A stretch of 64,000 bases of DNA from Trinickia terrae (GCF_005144415.1 NZ_SWJE01000002.1:356915-420914); one strand, 5' to 3'; counted from the first letter of the stretch, positions 1 to 9,157 are shown. Made by a program: numbers and translations. The notes: a model not told the origin generated them from the letters alone.

Positions 1-1
1 C

Positions 2-2011
2 GGCCTGCTTGCCCTGGCTTGGTCCCTGCTGCGTTTGTGGCAGGCCGGCGGTCACAGGCTAGCGTTTCTCTCGCGTCTGACCCTCGGGGGCGTCGTCGGT
101 CTCGCCTTGTCCGCGCCGCAAATCCTCGCCTTTTTCGAGTTCTTGCCTCACGCGTGGCTTGGCGCGCATGACGGCGCATTCGCCCATGCTGCGCTGAATC
201 CGGCCGCCCTATTGCCCAGTCTGTTCTTTCCGTATTTTTATGGCCCGATTTTCGCCTATTCGAGAGAATGGGATCCGCTGGGGCCTATTTGGGGGTCGAT
301 AGGAGGCTATATCAGCCTGATCGTTGTCATCGCCGGGCTGTATGGCGCCATGTTGCGACGTACAGCACTCACCTGGCTGCTCCTGATCTGGCTGCTCACC
401 GTGCTTGCCAAGTCGTTCGGCATACCGCAGGTAACCGCGTTGTGGAACCTGATTCCGGGCGTAGCGCAAGCCGCCTTCTTCCGGTATGCCGTGCCCACGT
501 GGGAGCTCGCCTTCATCATTCTGGCGGCCCAGGCCATCGATAGCCTGCGCGGGCAGGATCACGAGCAACCGCCGTATCGACGTCACATCGCGGTCCTTTC
601 CGGGCTGCTGGTGCTCGCCGGCGTGTTCTATGCGGTGTCGCTCCGGCACCACCTCTACCCCGTTGCCCCGCTGCGCCATTGGGCGCTGGCCGCCATCTTG
701 TGGGTCACTCTCATGGTGAGCGCGTTCAACGTGGTTCTGTCGCGCTGCCGGCCGACCCGGGCGGCCACGGCGATCGCGGCGATCCTGGTTTTCGACAGCG
801 CACTCATGTTCTTCATTCCTACATTGAGCAACCCCCGCTCAGGTGATGTGGACATGAAGGCGATAAGTTTCCTGCAGGAAAACCTCGGACTGCAGCGCTT
901 CTATTCGCTGGGCCCGGTGCAACCGAACTACGGGGCCTACTTCGGCATCGCGGCGATCAACCATAACTACCTGCCTGTCAACAAGCGATGGGTCGATTGG
1001 GTCCCTGCGCATCTCGACGCCTATGCCGATCCGATCTCATTCACCGGCAACTATCGAGCAGCCGGATCGACCGTACCGACGCCGAGTCAGGAGCTGATCC
1101 GGAATCTCTCTAACTACGAATGGATCGGCGTGAAATATGTCGTCGCACCGACCGGTGTCAATCCGTTCCTCTCGGCCCTCACGAGCAAGACGGACGCGAC
1201 ATCGGTTTCCCCGCTGCAGATGTCGCCGGGCAACAGCGCGGCCGGGACGTTGCCCGCAGGCCTGACCGACAAGGCCGTCGTGATCGATCGGGTCGGAGTT
1301 TCCATCGGCAATTACAACAACACGTCAGACGGCATCCTGACAGCGGAAGTCTGCGTCGACTCTGCGTGCGCGAGCGGACAGCGCGATTTGAAGGAGTCCA
1401 TCGACAATGCAACGTTCGTGATCCCTCTGAACCGCGATCTGCGGATAGACCCCGTCTCGATCGTCAGCTATCGTTTTACGCGTAACGGCGGCAGCAAGCC
1501 GCTCGCACTGTGGAAGGCCGCCACGCGCGAGCCAGCCCAGGAGCAGCGACTCGAGGGGCCGACGGGCCCACAGAACGGCTACGGATTACAGATTCGCCTG
1601 CAAATACGGGACGACAAAGCGCCGGCGGCGAAACAAGTGTACGCGGACCGGATCATGACCGTGTACGAACTCAACCAGCCGAGTCCGTATTTCGAGGATC
1701 TCCAGCGATCGTGCCGCGTGACAGCACACGATCGGGAGCACGTGACGACAGAGTGCTCCGCCCCATCCACGTTGTTGCGGCGAGAGTTGTTCTTCCCCGG
1801 ATGGGCGGCAAAGGTCAATGGTTCGCTCACTCCGATTACGGAACATAAAGACCTTTTCCAGGCCATCGCGCTGCCTGAAGGCAAAAGCACCATCGTCTTC
1901 CGCTACGAGCCGCCACATATGATTTGGGCGTGGATTGCCATGTTCGTCGCTTTTGGCGTGTTGATACTATCCACTATGAAAAAGATTCCGCATGAAAGGA
2001 AACGTCAATGA
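2..2011 (+). CDS. YfhO-like polytopic membrane protein, 5' end outside window
   Basis: The reading frame is open to the left edge, so the N-terminus is missing; the 669 visible residues are the C-terminal part. The first 250 or so hold several hydrophobic membrane segments. A large soluble part follows, then one last membrane helix. Near the end is ELFFPGWAAKVNG followed by a Phe-Arg-Tyr-Glu-Pro-Pro stretch, which I recognise from the C-terminus of YfhO-family proteins (GT-C-like proteins implicated in polymer glycosylation). The stop overlaps the start of the following GT2 gene by 4 bases (ATGA), so the two are probably translated together. Specific substrate unknown; an unclassified GT-C transferase is the alternative. 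Confidence 0.7.
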   Translation, partial: GLLALAWSLLRLWQAGGHRLAFLSRLTLGGVVGLALSAPQILAFFEFLPHAWLGAHDGAFAHAALNPAALLPSLFFPYFYGPIFAYSREWDPLGPIWGSIGGYISLIVVIAGLYGAMLRRTALTWLLLIWLLTVLAKSFGIPQVTALWNLIPGVAQAAFFRYAVPTWELAFIILAAQAIDSLRGQDHEQPPYRRHIAVLSGLLVLAGVFYAVSLRHHLYPVAPLRHWALAAILWVTLMVSAFNVVLSRCRPTRAATAIAAILVFDSALMFFIPTLSNPRSGDVDMKAISFLQENLGLQRFYSLGPVQPNYGAYFGIAAINHNYLPVNKRWVDWVPAHLDAYADPISFTGNYRAAGSTVPTPSQELIRNLSNYEWIGVKYVVAPTGVNPFLSALTSKTDATSVSPLQMSPGNSAAGTLPAGLTDKAVVIDRVGVSIGNYNNTSDGILTAEVCVDSACASGQRDLKESIDNATFVIPLNRDLRIDPVSIVSYRFTRNGGSKPLALWKAATREPAQEQRLEGPTGPQNGYGLQIRLQIRDDKAPAAKQVYADRIMTVYELNQPSPYFEDLQRSCRVTAHDREHVTTECSAPSTLLRRELFFPGWAAKVNGSLTPITEHKDLFQAIALPEGKSTIVFRYEPPHMIWAWIAMFVAFGVLILSTMKKIPHERKRQ

Positions 2012-2961
2012 AGCCGTCTAAGGTCGCAGTGCTTATCCCTTGCTACAACGAGGAAGTCGCCATCGGCAAGGTGGTCCGTGACTTCCGGCAAGCGCTCCCC
2101 GATGCGACGATCTATGTCTACGACAACAACTCGCGCGATCGGACCGCGAGCGTTGCCGCACAGGCCGGCGCCGTGGTACGGCACGAGTCCCAACAGGGCA
2201 AGGGCCATGTGGTGCGCAGAATGTTCCGGGACATCGACGCCGACTATTACATCATGGTCGACGGCGACGATACCTACGAGGCCGGACACGCGCCCGACAT
2301 GCTGCGCACCGCCATGTCCGGTCCTTTCGATCTGGTCAATTACATACGGAAAGAAACCGAGGACGCAGCCTACCGAGGCGGCCACCGTTTCGGCAACCTC
2401 ATGCTGACCGGGGTCGTACGCAAGATCTTCGGCAACCGGGTCAAGGACATGCTCTCGGGCTACAAGGTCTTTTCGCGCCGCTTCGTCAAGTCGTTTCCCG
2501 CATTGTCGTCCGGCTTCGACATCGAGACCGAGCTGACCGTCCACGCGCTCGAATTGTCAATGCCGATTTCGCATGTCGAAGGCCCGTATCGCGGCCGCCC
2601 CGAGGGATCGGAAAGCAAGCTGCACACGTACCGCGACGGCTACCGGATCCTGAAGCTGATCATGAAGCTGATCCGGCATGAACGGCCGATGTTCTTCTTC
2701 GGCTGCCTGAGCATCCTGCTGACACTGATCGCGCTGGTGCTGGTGGCCCCAGTCGTGTTGCACTACCTGGAAACGGGATTCGTGCCTCGCTTGCCGACAG
2801 CGATCCTGTCCATGGGGCTGATCTTGCTGGCGTCGCTAAGCCTGACGACCGGGACGATCCTGGACACCGTCAGCCGCGGGCGGAGAGAGGTGCGGATGTT
2901 AGCTTATCTGCAGTATCAGCCGCATGAGGTGTCGGAGATGGCTGAGAAGGCAGAGCATTGA
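2008..2961 (+). CDS. Family 2 glycosyltransferase with C-terminal membrane anchor
   Basis: This 317-residue protein begins with the GT2 nucleotide-binding strand VLIPCYNEE (about residues 8-16). DGDDTY follows at about 85-90, the acidic metal/nucleotide-sugar motif. Two hydrophobic segments at about 231-255 and 265-290 would anchor the C-terminus in the inner membrane. This is the layout of DPM1/GtrB-like enzymes, which load a sugar on undecaprenyl or dolichyl phosphate (family knowledge). Next to the YfhO-like gene, it may supply that protein with a lipid-linked sugar (inference). The ATG overlaps the upstream stop. Confidence 0.85.
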   Translation: MKPSKVAVLIPCYNEEVAIGKVVRDFRQALPDATIYVYDNNSRDRTASVAAQAGAVVRHESQQGKGHVVRRMFRDIDADYYIMVDGDDTYEAGHAPDMLRTAMSGPFDLVNYIRKETEDAAYRGGHRFGNLMLTGVVRKIFGNRVKDMLSGYKVFSRRFVKSFPALSSGFDIETELTVHALELSMPISHVEGPYRGRPEGSESKLHTYRDGYRILKLIMKLIRHERPMFFFGCLSILLTLIALVLVAPVVLHYLETGFVPRLPTAILSMGLILLASLSLTTGTILDTVSRGRREVRMLAYLQYQPHEVSEMAEKAEH

Positions 2962-3097
2962 AAAGACCGGATCACTGCTCTGCGCCAAGGGACTATTGGC
3001 GTGGAGCAGAGCGTTGAACGAAGTTCATGCTTCTCGACGCCGCAGTCGTGTCATGGACTTCGCGAATGTATCGGCGGTGTCGGCCAATTGACGCGAT

Positions 3098-4036
3098 CTA
3101 CAGAGTCCATCGATAGAAGTCGTGCACGACGGTACGCGCGCCGAACGCCTCTTTCTGCCCGATCAGTCCCGAGTTAAGGCGAAGCCCTTGCTCTTCCGTC
3201 GAAATGCCGAAGCTGAAGAACTTTCGGTCCCGATACGTCGCGATTACCTCGGCCAGCAAGAAATCAAGTGCGCCGAGGTCGCGACCGACGTCGGAGTTCG
3301 CCATGTATTGCGTGTGGACGATATGTCCGAAGTCGTACACGAGGGTTCCGGCGAGCAATGTATCGCCGTGCTCAGCGATATACAGCGCAATCTCGGTAGG
3401 AAAGCGTCCAGACAACAAGCGCAGTTCTCCGCACGAATGAACGGGACTGGTACCGAATTTCTCGAGTACATGCGAGAGCAACACATGGAATCCCTCGAAA
3501 TCATCTGATTGCCTGACCGTGATGCCGGATTTTTTTGCCTTGTTGATGGCCCACTTCCTGCCTTTCGAATAGCGCGGCGGCTCATCGAGACCGATCACAG
3601 ACGATGCGTCCCTGCGCATCAGCGTTGCACCGGCACATGTGAGCGCGTAGAGATCATTCTGGCACGGCAGTCGATGAAACACCTGCGGAATCGCCTTGTA
3701 GATGATCGACTGTACGCCCTGCTTCAGATAGTGCTCGCGGATGGCAGCGAACGCGAGCAAGGTGTCGTGCGCGCCGAGTTCGGCGGTATGGATAAGGCCA
3801 GCGTAGGTCAGGCCGCCATGCGAGTTGACCGTGGTGCCAGTCCGGCTCGCGGGAAACACGGCAACGGGCTTTCCATTGCGGAACAGGACCACCGAACAGT
3901 CCATGAACCTGTCCTTGTGGTAGTCCATATAGTTGCGCACATGGAGAAAATTGCCATTGCATGACTGCCTGACGATTTGGTCCCAGACGGGAGCATCGTC
4001 TGCGTCGTAAGCCTTGAGCGAGATCGTCGTGTCCAA
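3098..4036 (-). CDS. GNAT/FemAB-like acyltransferase of the polysaccharide locus
   Basis: The 312 residues have the two-lobed look of FemAB-like GNAT proteins found in polysaccharide and exopolysaccharide loci. There is an N-terminal NFLHVRNYMDYHKDRF segment, a basic KGRKWAINKAKKSG linker near the middle, and a C-terminal half with GTLVYDFG and GALDFLLAEVI. Such proteins transfer acyl or aminoacyl groups to sugars or peptides; the donor and acceptor cannot be read here. It runs opposite to the two preceding genes and with the beta-propeller gene behind it. It could decorate the amino sugar made by the neighbouring DegT/FdtA genes. Confidence 0.65.
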   Translation of the reverse strand: MDTTISLKAYDADDAPVWDQIVRQSCNGNFLHVRNYMDYHKDRFMDCSVVLFRNGKPVAVFPASRTGTTVNSHGGLTYAGLIHTAELGAHDTLLAFAAIREHYLKQGVQSIIYKAIPQVFHRLPCQNDLYALTCAGATLMRRDASSVIGLDEPPRYSKGRKWAINKAKKSGITVRQSDDFEGFHVLLSHVLEKFGTSPVHSCGELRLLSGRFPTEIALYIAEHGDTLLAGTLVYDFGHIVHTQYMANSDVGRDLGALDFLLAEVIATYRDRKFFSFGISTEEQGLRLNSGLIGQKEAFGARTVVHDFYRWTL

Positions 4037-4072
4037 TGCGAATTCAACTTAGTGCGTATTGTCGCCTATGCA

Positions 4073-5062
4073 TTACGCCAGAGTGCTCTCGTCGAGCGTA
4101 ATCCCATTCGCCTGTGCGCAACCGAAGCCCTCATATCCCATGTTATTGCCGTTATAGAACATGTAGGTTTTGTCTTGAACGGAAATCAGTGCGGGATAGC
4201 ACAGGGTCTGAGAATCCCAACCCTCGTCCGAGAGAGAGATGCCTAATTCGTTATCGTGACGTGCCCACTGCACTCCGTCGACCGATCGCGCAAGTCCCGG
4301 AAAATAGGAACCTGAGATCGTGCCCTTCGTGTAGTACATGTAGTACTCACCGTCGATACGGTAAACACGCGGACGGCCGATCCGATATTCGTCGCCTCGC
4401 ACATCCACGCAAAGTTGCCCGCGCCGCGGGATGTCGAGAAGATCGTCGGCCTCGACGTAGTGGACGTTGTACCGTGGAAACGGACGGCCATTGATGATCT
4501 CCCAACCGTCCCCGCACGCGTACCAGAGTCTCCAGCGATTGTTCTCGAATCGCGCGGAGTGAATGGCTCCGATTGTTGATTGTCCCTTGGCTCGATCGAG
4601 GACAGGCGATTCCGAGATGCGCGTGAACGAATGCCCACCGTCGATAGAGAGCGCCACACCGCTGAATGCGAGGAACTTGGCCTTGGCGACGAGTTGAAAT
4701 CCGACATAAAACATATGGATGCCGCCAGGCCCCTCGACGACATCGCCGAGAATCACGCCGTTGTCGTCGAAACATCCATCGCGTCCGATATCGAGCACCG
4801 GAGCGTCCGAGACCCTCAGGATTTTCGTAGGATCTTGGGCCGCCACGTCGACATAGCCGATGCGGCTCACACCCGCTTCGTCGCGAAACCCCGCGTACAC
4901 GCGGATCGTATTTTCATCGAGACGGAACGGTGTCGGCGTCAAAGCCGTATTTTTCATCCACGGCTTTCCCTGCTTTGCCGTGTGAAACACGGCACCCAAT
5001 TTTTCCCATTGAATTGTCATGTGCTTGGCAATGGTTGTCGATAGATCACGAGGGTGGTTCAT
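4073..5062 (-). CDS. Five-bladed beta-propeller protein, GH43/GH130-like
   Basis: Repeating short Trp/Tyr/Phe-rich blades occur through the 329 residues (for example GGIHMFYVGF, NRWRLWYACGDGW, GEYYMYYTKG, DKTYMFYNGNN). They match the five-bladed propeller of glycoside hydrolase clans such as GH43/GH130 and related glycan-cluster proteins. No signal peptide is seen, so it is probably cytoplasmic and may not be a hydrolase; related proteins in polysaccharide loci are often transferases or phosphorylases. Neither the ATG at 5062 nor the in-frame ATG at 5020 (MTIQWEKLG) has a good ribosome site, so the first 14 residues are doubtful. Confidence 0.6.
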   Translation of the reverse strand: MNHPRDLSTTIAKHMTIQWEKLGAVFHTAKQGKPWMKNTALTPTPFRLDENTIRVYAGFRDEAGVSRIGYVDVAAQDPTKILRVSDAPVLDIGRDGCFDDNGVILGDVVEGPGGIHMFYVGFQLVAKAKFLAFSGVALSIDGGHSFTRISESPVLDRAKGQSTIGAIHSARFENNRWRLWYACGDGWEIINGRPFPRYNVHYVEADDLLDIPRRGQLCVDVRGDEYRIGRPRVYRIDGEYYMYYTKGTISGSYFPGLARSVDGVQWARHDNELGISLSDEGWDSQTLCYPALISVQDKTYMFYNGNNMGYEGFGCAQANGITLDESTLA

Positions 5063-5105
5063 CAGTGCCGCCGCACGGGTCGGCCACGCTGAAACAGCGC
5101 CTCAC

Positions 5106-5771
5106 TTAAATATCGGTCTCGGTGGCCAGCTTGCCCGGAACGGGCTTGGCCCCTGAACTCACGTAAATGCGGTTGGCTTCCGTATCCTTTGTGATCAGCG
5201 AGCCGGAGCCGATCACGCAGTGATCGGCCACTTTGACGTGGTCATTGAACGTGCTGTTCACGCCGAGAAAACAGGATTCACCGATCTCGCAGTAACCCGA
5301 AATCACGACATGCGACGAGACGAAGTTGTGATCCTTGATGACCGTTCTGTGTCCGACGTGGTTGCCGCTCCAGAGGATGCAGTTGTTGCCGATGGTCACG
5401 AACGGTTGAATGACGTTGTTTTCGAAAATGAAGGTGTTCTCGCCAATCACTGCGTTGCGCCATACGAATGCTCGCGAACTGATATAGGTTGCGAACCTGT
5501 ATCCCTTTTGCTTTGTCTCCAGATAGAAGCGCGTACGCAATGCATTGAGCTGGGACGACGGGATAGCGACGAATAGCGTGTACTCCGACGGCGGGTACAG
5601 CGTTTCAAGCTCTTCGTACGCGATGACCGGCTTGCGGTTAAGTTCCGGTTGGCGGATGTAGTTGCGCTCAACGCAAAACGCGACGACTTCGTAGTCTGAG
5701 TCATGCGTGAAATATTCGTCGGCGATTTCGGCCATTTCGCCGGCACCAATCAGTACAAGCTTCGTTGCCAT
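5106..5771 (-). CDS. NeuD/PglD-like sugar O- or N-acetyltransferase
   Basis: The 221-residue protein has an N-terminal Rossmann-like domain (KLVLIGAGEMAEIADEYF) typical of NeuD/PglD. After about residue 95 it has isoleucine-patch hexapeptide repeats (IGENTFIFENNVIQPFVTIGNNC and later turns), giving a left-handed beta-helix. PglD acetylates the amine of a UDP-4-amino sugar using acetyl-CoA. Here, beside a DegT aminotransferase and a 3,4-ketoisomerase, the natural guess is N-acetylation (or other acylation) of dTDP-3-amino-3,6-dideoxyhexose, as FdtC/QdtC do. The fold is clear; the substrate is inferred from neighbours. Confidence 0.75.
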   Translation of the reverse strand: MATKLVLIGAGEMAEIADEYFTHDSDYEVVAFCVERNYIRQPELNRKPVIAYEELETLYPPSEYTLFVAIPSSQLNALRTRFYLETKQKGYRFATYISSRAFVWRNAVIGENTFIFENNVIQPFVTIGNNCILWSGNHVGHRTVIKDHNFVSSHVVISGYCEIGESCFLGVNSTFNDHVKVADHCVIGSGSLITKDTEANRIYVSSGAKPVPGKLATETDI

Positions 5772-5819
5772 GCCTGTCTCTCCTTTTCGAGAATCTAAAA
5801 AGCGCGATCCCGGTTGTCA

Positions 5820-6968
5820 TCAGAGATGATGATCCACTCCGGCCGCACGGTTTGCCGTCCGAGTGCCATCGGTACGCCGGAAGTACTCGAGCACGGCCGC
5901 GGCGACAGTTTGCACGTCGTGCGCACTCAGATAGGTGGCGAACGGAAGGCTGAGTACCTGCGATTGCAATCGCGAAGCGATCGGCAGGTCGGGCCATGTC
6001 TGGTCCGCATAGGCACGCTGCCGGTGGTTTGCGATTGGATAGTGGACAAGCGTACCAATGCCCTGTTCGCTCAGAAAGATCTGCAAGCCATCACGACACG
6101 GCGTCTGCACTACGAACAGGTGCCAAACGGGCTCTGTGCCCTTCAGCACGGTAGGCAGATGCAGCGGCGCCGGCGCGAGTGCTTCGGTGTACGCCTGAGC
6201 GAGTGCCGCACGCTGCCGGTTTTCTTCGTCGAGGTGACGCAGTTTGACGCGCAGCACAGCCGATTGCATATCGTCGAGCCGCGAATTCACACCGCGGAGA
6301 TCGTGATGATATTTGACTTCGGATCCATAGTTGCGCAATTTCCGCAGCGTCGCAGCCAGTGCAGCGTCATTCGTCGTAATGGCGCCGCCATCCCCCAGCG
6401 CGCCGAGATTCTTGCCCGGATAGAAGCTAAACCCCGCAGCATCGCCGAGGCCTCCGGTACGCCGACCGTGATAACGCGCGCCGTGCGCCTGTGCAGCGTC
6501 TTCGATCACCCGCAGACCATGCCGTCGAGCAATCGCGTTGATCGGATCCATGTCGGCAGGCTGGCCGTACAGGTGCACGGGCATGATCGCGCGTGTGCGT
6601 GGCGTGATGGCGGCCTCGATCTTTTGCGGATCGATGTTGCAGGTCAGACCGTCGGGCTCTACAGGCACCACGCATGCGCCCGCCTGGCTCACGGCAAGCC
6701 ACGTCGCGATAAACGTGTTGGATGGAACGATGACCTCGTCCCCCTCGCCTATTCCATATGCGCGCAAGATCATATGCAGCGCATCCAGCCCGTTCGCCAC
6801 GCCGATGCAGTGTTCGACGCCGCAGTATTCAGCGAATTCCCGCTCGAACGAGAGCGTCTCCTCACCTAACACATACCTGCCAGAGTCAATCACGCGGCCG
6901 ATGGCATCGCGGATGTCGTTCTCGAATCGCGTATTAGCCTGCTTGAGATTCAGAAAGTCGATTTTCAT
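5820..6968 (-). CDS. DegT/DnrJ/EryC1/StrS sugar aminotransferase (FdtB/QdtB-like)
   Basis: A PLP-dependent sugar aminotransferase of 382 residues. [10 protein letters not shown] carries the Schiff-base lysine at about residue 186, and EDAAQAHGA (about 156-164) holds the Asp that pairs with the PLP nitrogen. The ketoisomerase gene lies 6 bases upstream. FdtA-FdtB pairs convert dTDP-4-keto-6-deoxyglucose to dTDP-3-amino-3,6-dideoxy-galactose (or -glucose with QdtA/B), so this is probably the glutamate-dependent C3 aminotransferase. RmlA/RmlB in the same locus would provide the substrate. The C-terminal tail of about 20 residues ([17 protein letters not shown]) is not obviously part of the family. 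Confidence 0.85.
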   Translation of the reverse strand: MKIDFLNLKQANTRFENDIRDAIGRVIDSGRYVLGEETLSFEREFAEYCGVEHCIGVANGLDALHMILRAYGIGEGDEVIVPSNTFIATWLAVSQAGACVVPVEPDGLTCNIDPQKIEAAITPRTRAIMPVHLYGQPADMDPINAIARRHGLRVIEDAAQAHGARYHGRRTGGLGDAAGFSFYPGKNLGALGDGGAITTNDAALAATLRKLRNYGSEVKYHHDLRGVNSRLDDMQSAVLRVKLRHLDEENRQRAALAQAYTEALAPAPLHLPTVLKGTEPVWHLFVVQTPCRDGLQIFLSEQGIGTLVHYPIANHRQRAYADQTWPDLPIASRLQSQVLSLPFATYLSAHDVQTVAAAVLEYFRRTDGTRTANRAAGVDHHL

Positions 6969-6974
6969 TCGTCG

Positions 6975-7427
6975 TCAGCGATGTGGCGTCTCTAAGGGAT
7001 GATTCAGGTCTCCGCCTTTTTTTGCGTGTACCAAGTGCATGAACTCATCGTGATCGCGGATGTAGTCGGCTGGATCGTAGACCGCCGAGGCAAGCACCAT
7101 GCAAACGCCTCCCGACGAAAAGTTGTCGAGCGTCCGCCACATCATGGGGCAAATATAGAGCCCGTAGTACGAACGGTTCAGATGGAAGCGGCGCTGCCGC
7201 TCGCCGTCATCGAGCACGATGTCGAAGCTGCCGGACATCGCAATGATAAATTGATGCAGGTTGCGGTGCGCGTGGGAGCCACGGTCTGAGCCACCTGGCA
7301 CATCGTACAAGTAGTAAACGCGCTTGATATCGAACGGAATGTGATTGCCGCCTTCAACGAAGGTCAGGTTGCCTCGTGGATCGGTGATCTTTGGCAGCTC
7401 GATAATCCGACAATCATTCAGTGGCAT
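6975..7427 (-). CDS. fdtA: dTDP-4-keto-6-deoxyglucose 3,4-ketoisomerase (FdtA/QdtA/WxcM-like)
   Basis: A small 150-residue cupin with the family signature DRGSHAHRNLHQF; His52 and His54 correspond to the catalytic pair of FdtA/QdtA/TylM3-type isomerases. The opening ITDPRGNLTFVEGG and the YYGLYICPMMWRTLDNFSSG strand are also typical. The reaction moves the keto group from C4 to C3 of dTDP-4-keto-6-deoxyglucose, making it ready for transamination. Whether the product has the galacto (Fuc3N) or gluco (Qui3N) configuration cannot be told from sequence by eye, so the symbol is provisional. It is the first gene of a minus-strand run ending at 3098. Confidence 0.8.
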   Translation of the reverse strand: MPLNDCRIIELPKITDPRGNLTFVEGGNHIPFDIKRVYYLYDVPGGSDRGSHAHRNLHQFIIAMSGSFDIVLDDGERQRRFHLNRSYYGLYICPMMWRTLDNFSSGGVCMVLASAVYDPADYIRDHDEFMHLVHAKKGGDLNHPLETPHR

Positions 7428-8328
7428 GCTCGCTTTCCTCCAGGCTCAATTCGTCGATTCGTGGTCCACATCGCTGGCGGACCGCACTTCACACACAGGC
7501 CTCGTGCCTTGGATTGGACTTGCTGATACACCGCAGGGAACTTTATGGTTGAACAAACTTGGTGCTTTCCGCGGGGGGAGATCGAACAGACAAGGTGACG
7601 TAAAAGTAGCACAAATCCGCTTGACCGGGCCAAGCTGGCCCGGACTTTGCTACTCCCTTAGCACGGAGTCATGCTCGATAAGCTCCAAACTGTCGCTTGA
7701 GGGATCGCAAACGAGCGGTGATCTTCCAACTCGCCGATAACTCGTCATGTATGCGCTGTCGCGCCCGAGTTGCGTCCCCTGCCGATGTGTCGGCGCAAAC
7801 GATCACGCCTCCAGGTTCTTGAGTTCCGCCTTCATGCGAGCGGAAAGATCGGCAACGATCCGTTATGAGACCGTCTCCGGCAATCGGAGCAACTCCACGC
7901 GCGGATAGTATCAATCCGATTCCAGCCACTGTGCAGCAGCCGAATCCGACGAGACGACGTCAAGCGGTCCCGCTCTGCCGTCATTGATCACCACATTCTT
8001 GATTCGGAATATGCGTTGCACGGCGGGCGACATCTTACGGGCAACACGAGGTCCGACGATTTGGTATCGCCCAAAGCGAGCAAGAAGGTATTACCAAATC
8101 TGTCCTACCCCCCTAATTTTCCGGTTAGGGCGAGAGAATTCGAACTTCCGGCAACCTGCACCCCATGCAGGTCCGCCAGGAGACGGGCACTACGCCCCGA
8201 AAGACGAAACTATAACAGAGAGATTGCTAGGCTCCCGCATCTAGCAGGCAGCGCGATGACGTGCCTCCGGCTTAGAACTGGGCGGGATACTGAATCTTTT
8301 GAAAAAAATCATCAACGACTTTACGAAG
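7428..8328. other. Long gap inside the polysaccharide locus, apparent recombination scar
   Basis: About 0.9 kb without a convincing protein gene. The reading frames are short and mutually overlapping. One 40-codon piece on the minus strand (7911-8033, protein start MSPAVQRIFRIKNVV) reads like real coding sequence but I could not place it; it may be a gene fragment. A tRNA-Pro-like sequence lies at 8125-8199. Base composition becomes more AT-rich towards 8300. Upstream signals for fdtA (minus) and for the oxygenase gene (plus) must lie here, but I found no clean promoter. Confidence 0.5.
8125..8199 (-). tRNA. Diverged tRNA-Pro(GGG)-like sequence, probably a pseudo-tRNA
   Basis: Folding the minus strand from 8199: a 7-base acceptor arm with five Watson-Crick pairs, one G-U and a C-A mismatch at the end; an anticodon arm with five perfect pairs (extendable to six) around the 7-base loop ATGGGGT, anticodon GGG at 8164-8162, G following it as in tRNA-Pro; and a T loop TTCGAAT. 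After the discriminator A the DNA reads CCG rather than CCA. The D arm lacks the usual GG and the T stem has two wobbles and an A-C mismatch. CGGGGCGTAG at the 5' end matches bacterial tRNA-Pro style. I read it as a decayed or specialised tRNA-Pro. Confidence 0.5.
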
Positions 8329-9126
8329 ATGACAAGCATTGTTCGCTCGGCGACCGTAAACGACCTCGTTGCACTGGCCCCATCAGTTAGGGACAAGGTC
8401 GCCTCCGAAGGTTTCGTCCTTATTAGAGGTATGTTTGATCGTTTGGAAATACAACAAAAACTTACCTCTCTTTATACTTATGCCAACACTGCCTCGCATA
8501 AGCCATCTGCTGGCGTTTCTCCTGCCGAAATCCGTTGCAATATGACGAAATGGTCGATTGGAGGCCATAGCCAATCTCAAGCCGGTCTGCCGCGATTCAT
8601 GTTGACGGTCTACAACCCTCTTTGGGATGAAGATACGTTTAAACTCCACAGTGATTTCAGCAGACTTATCGAGATTCGCGACACCCTTGCCGGCCGTGAA
8701 ACGCTTATCGATGATCGGTTAGCACCAGCAAGATACAACGGATGCCGCGTGCAGATCTACCCTTCCGGGGGCGGTTTTATGGGTGCTCACGTCGACTCAC
8801 GCGCGGCGTCGAATCTTGAAGGAACCGCGCACTGCGCGTATATCCAGATGGTATTGCTGCTAACAGAGCGTGGAAAAGATTATCAATCCGGGGGGGCTTT
8901 TGTAATCAGCGATGATAAGACAATTGACTCTGAGGCTGAAAGCCTCGCAGGTGATCTTCTGGTTTATGACGGCAGCACCCATCATGGTGTAGCCGACATA
9001 GATTCGAATATCGCGTTCGACATCTCCAATTTAAGGGGCCGAGCTGTCGCATTGGTTACCGTTCTTACAAAGGACGACATTCTTCATAAGGTGAAGCCAG
9101 GGAAAACTACCGGGACTACTGCTTAA
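8329..9126 (+). CDS. 2-oxoglutarate/Fe(II) dioxygenase-like protein
   Basis: Counting from the upstream TTG at 8299 (275 residues), GAHVDSR gives a HxD pair at His164/Asp166, THHGVADI the distal His (228 or 229), and RGRAV the 2-oxoglutarate-binding Arg (246 or 248). This spacing fits the double-stranded beta-helix dioxygenases, which use Fe(II), O2 and 2-oxoglutarate to hydroxylate small molecules or proteins. I prefer the ATG at 8329 (MTSIVRSATV), though neither start has a strong ribosome site. The gene is visibly more AT-rich than its neighbours, runs opposite to them and sits between a scar and a truncated gene, so recent acquisition is likely. Substrate unknown. Confidence 0.6.
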   Translation: MTSIVRSATVNDLVALAPSVRDKVASEGFVLIRGMFDRLEIQQKLTSLYTYANTASHKPSAGVSPAEIRCNMTKWSIGGHSQSQAGLPRFMLTVYNPLWDEDTFKLHSDFSRLIEIRDTLAGRETLIDDRLAPARYNGCRVQIYPSGGGFMGAHVDSRAASNLEGTAHCAYIQMVLLLTERGKDYQSGGAFVISDDKTIDSEAESLAGDLLVYDGSTHHGVADIDSNIAFDISNLRGRAVALVTVLTKDDILHKVKPGKTTGTTA

Positions 9127-9157
9127 CCTTCACGACCAGTAAATGTATGGTCACGGA

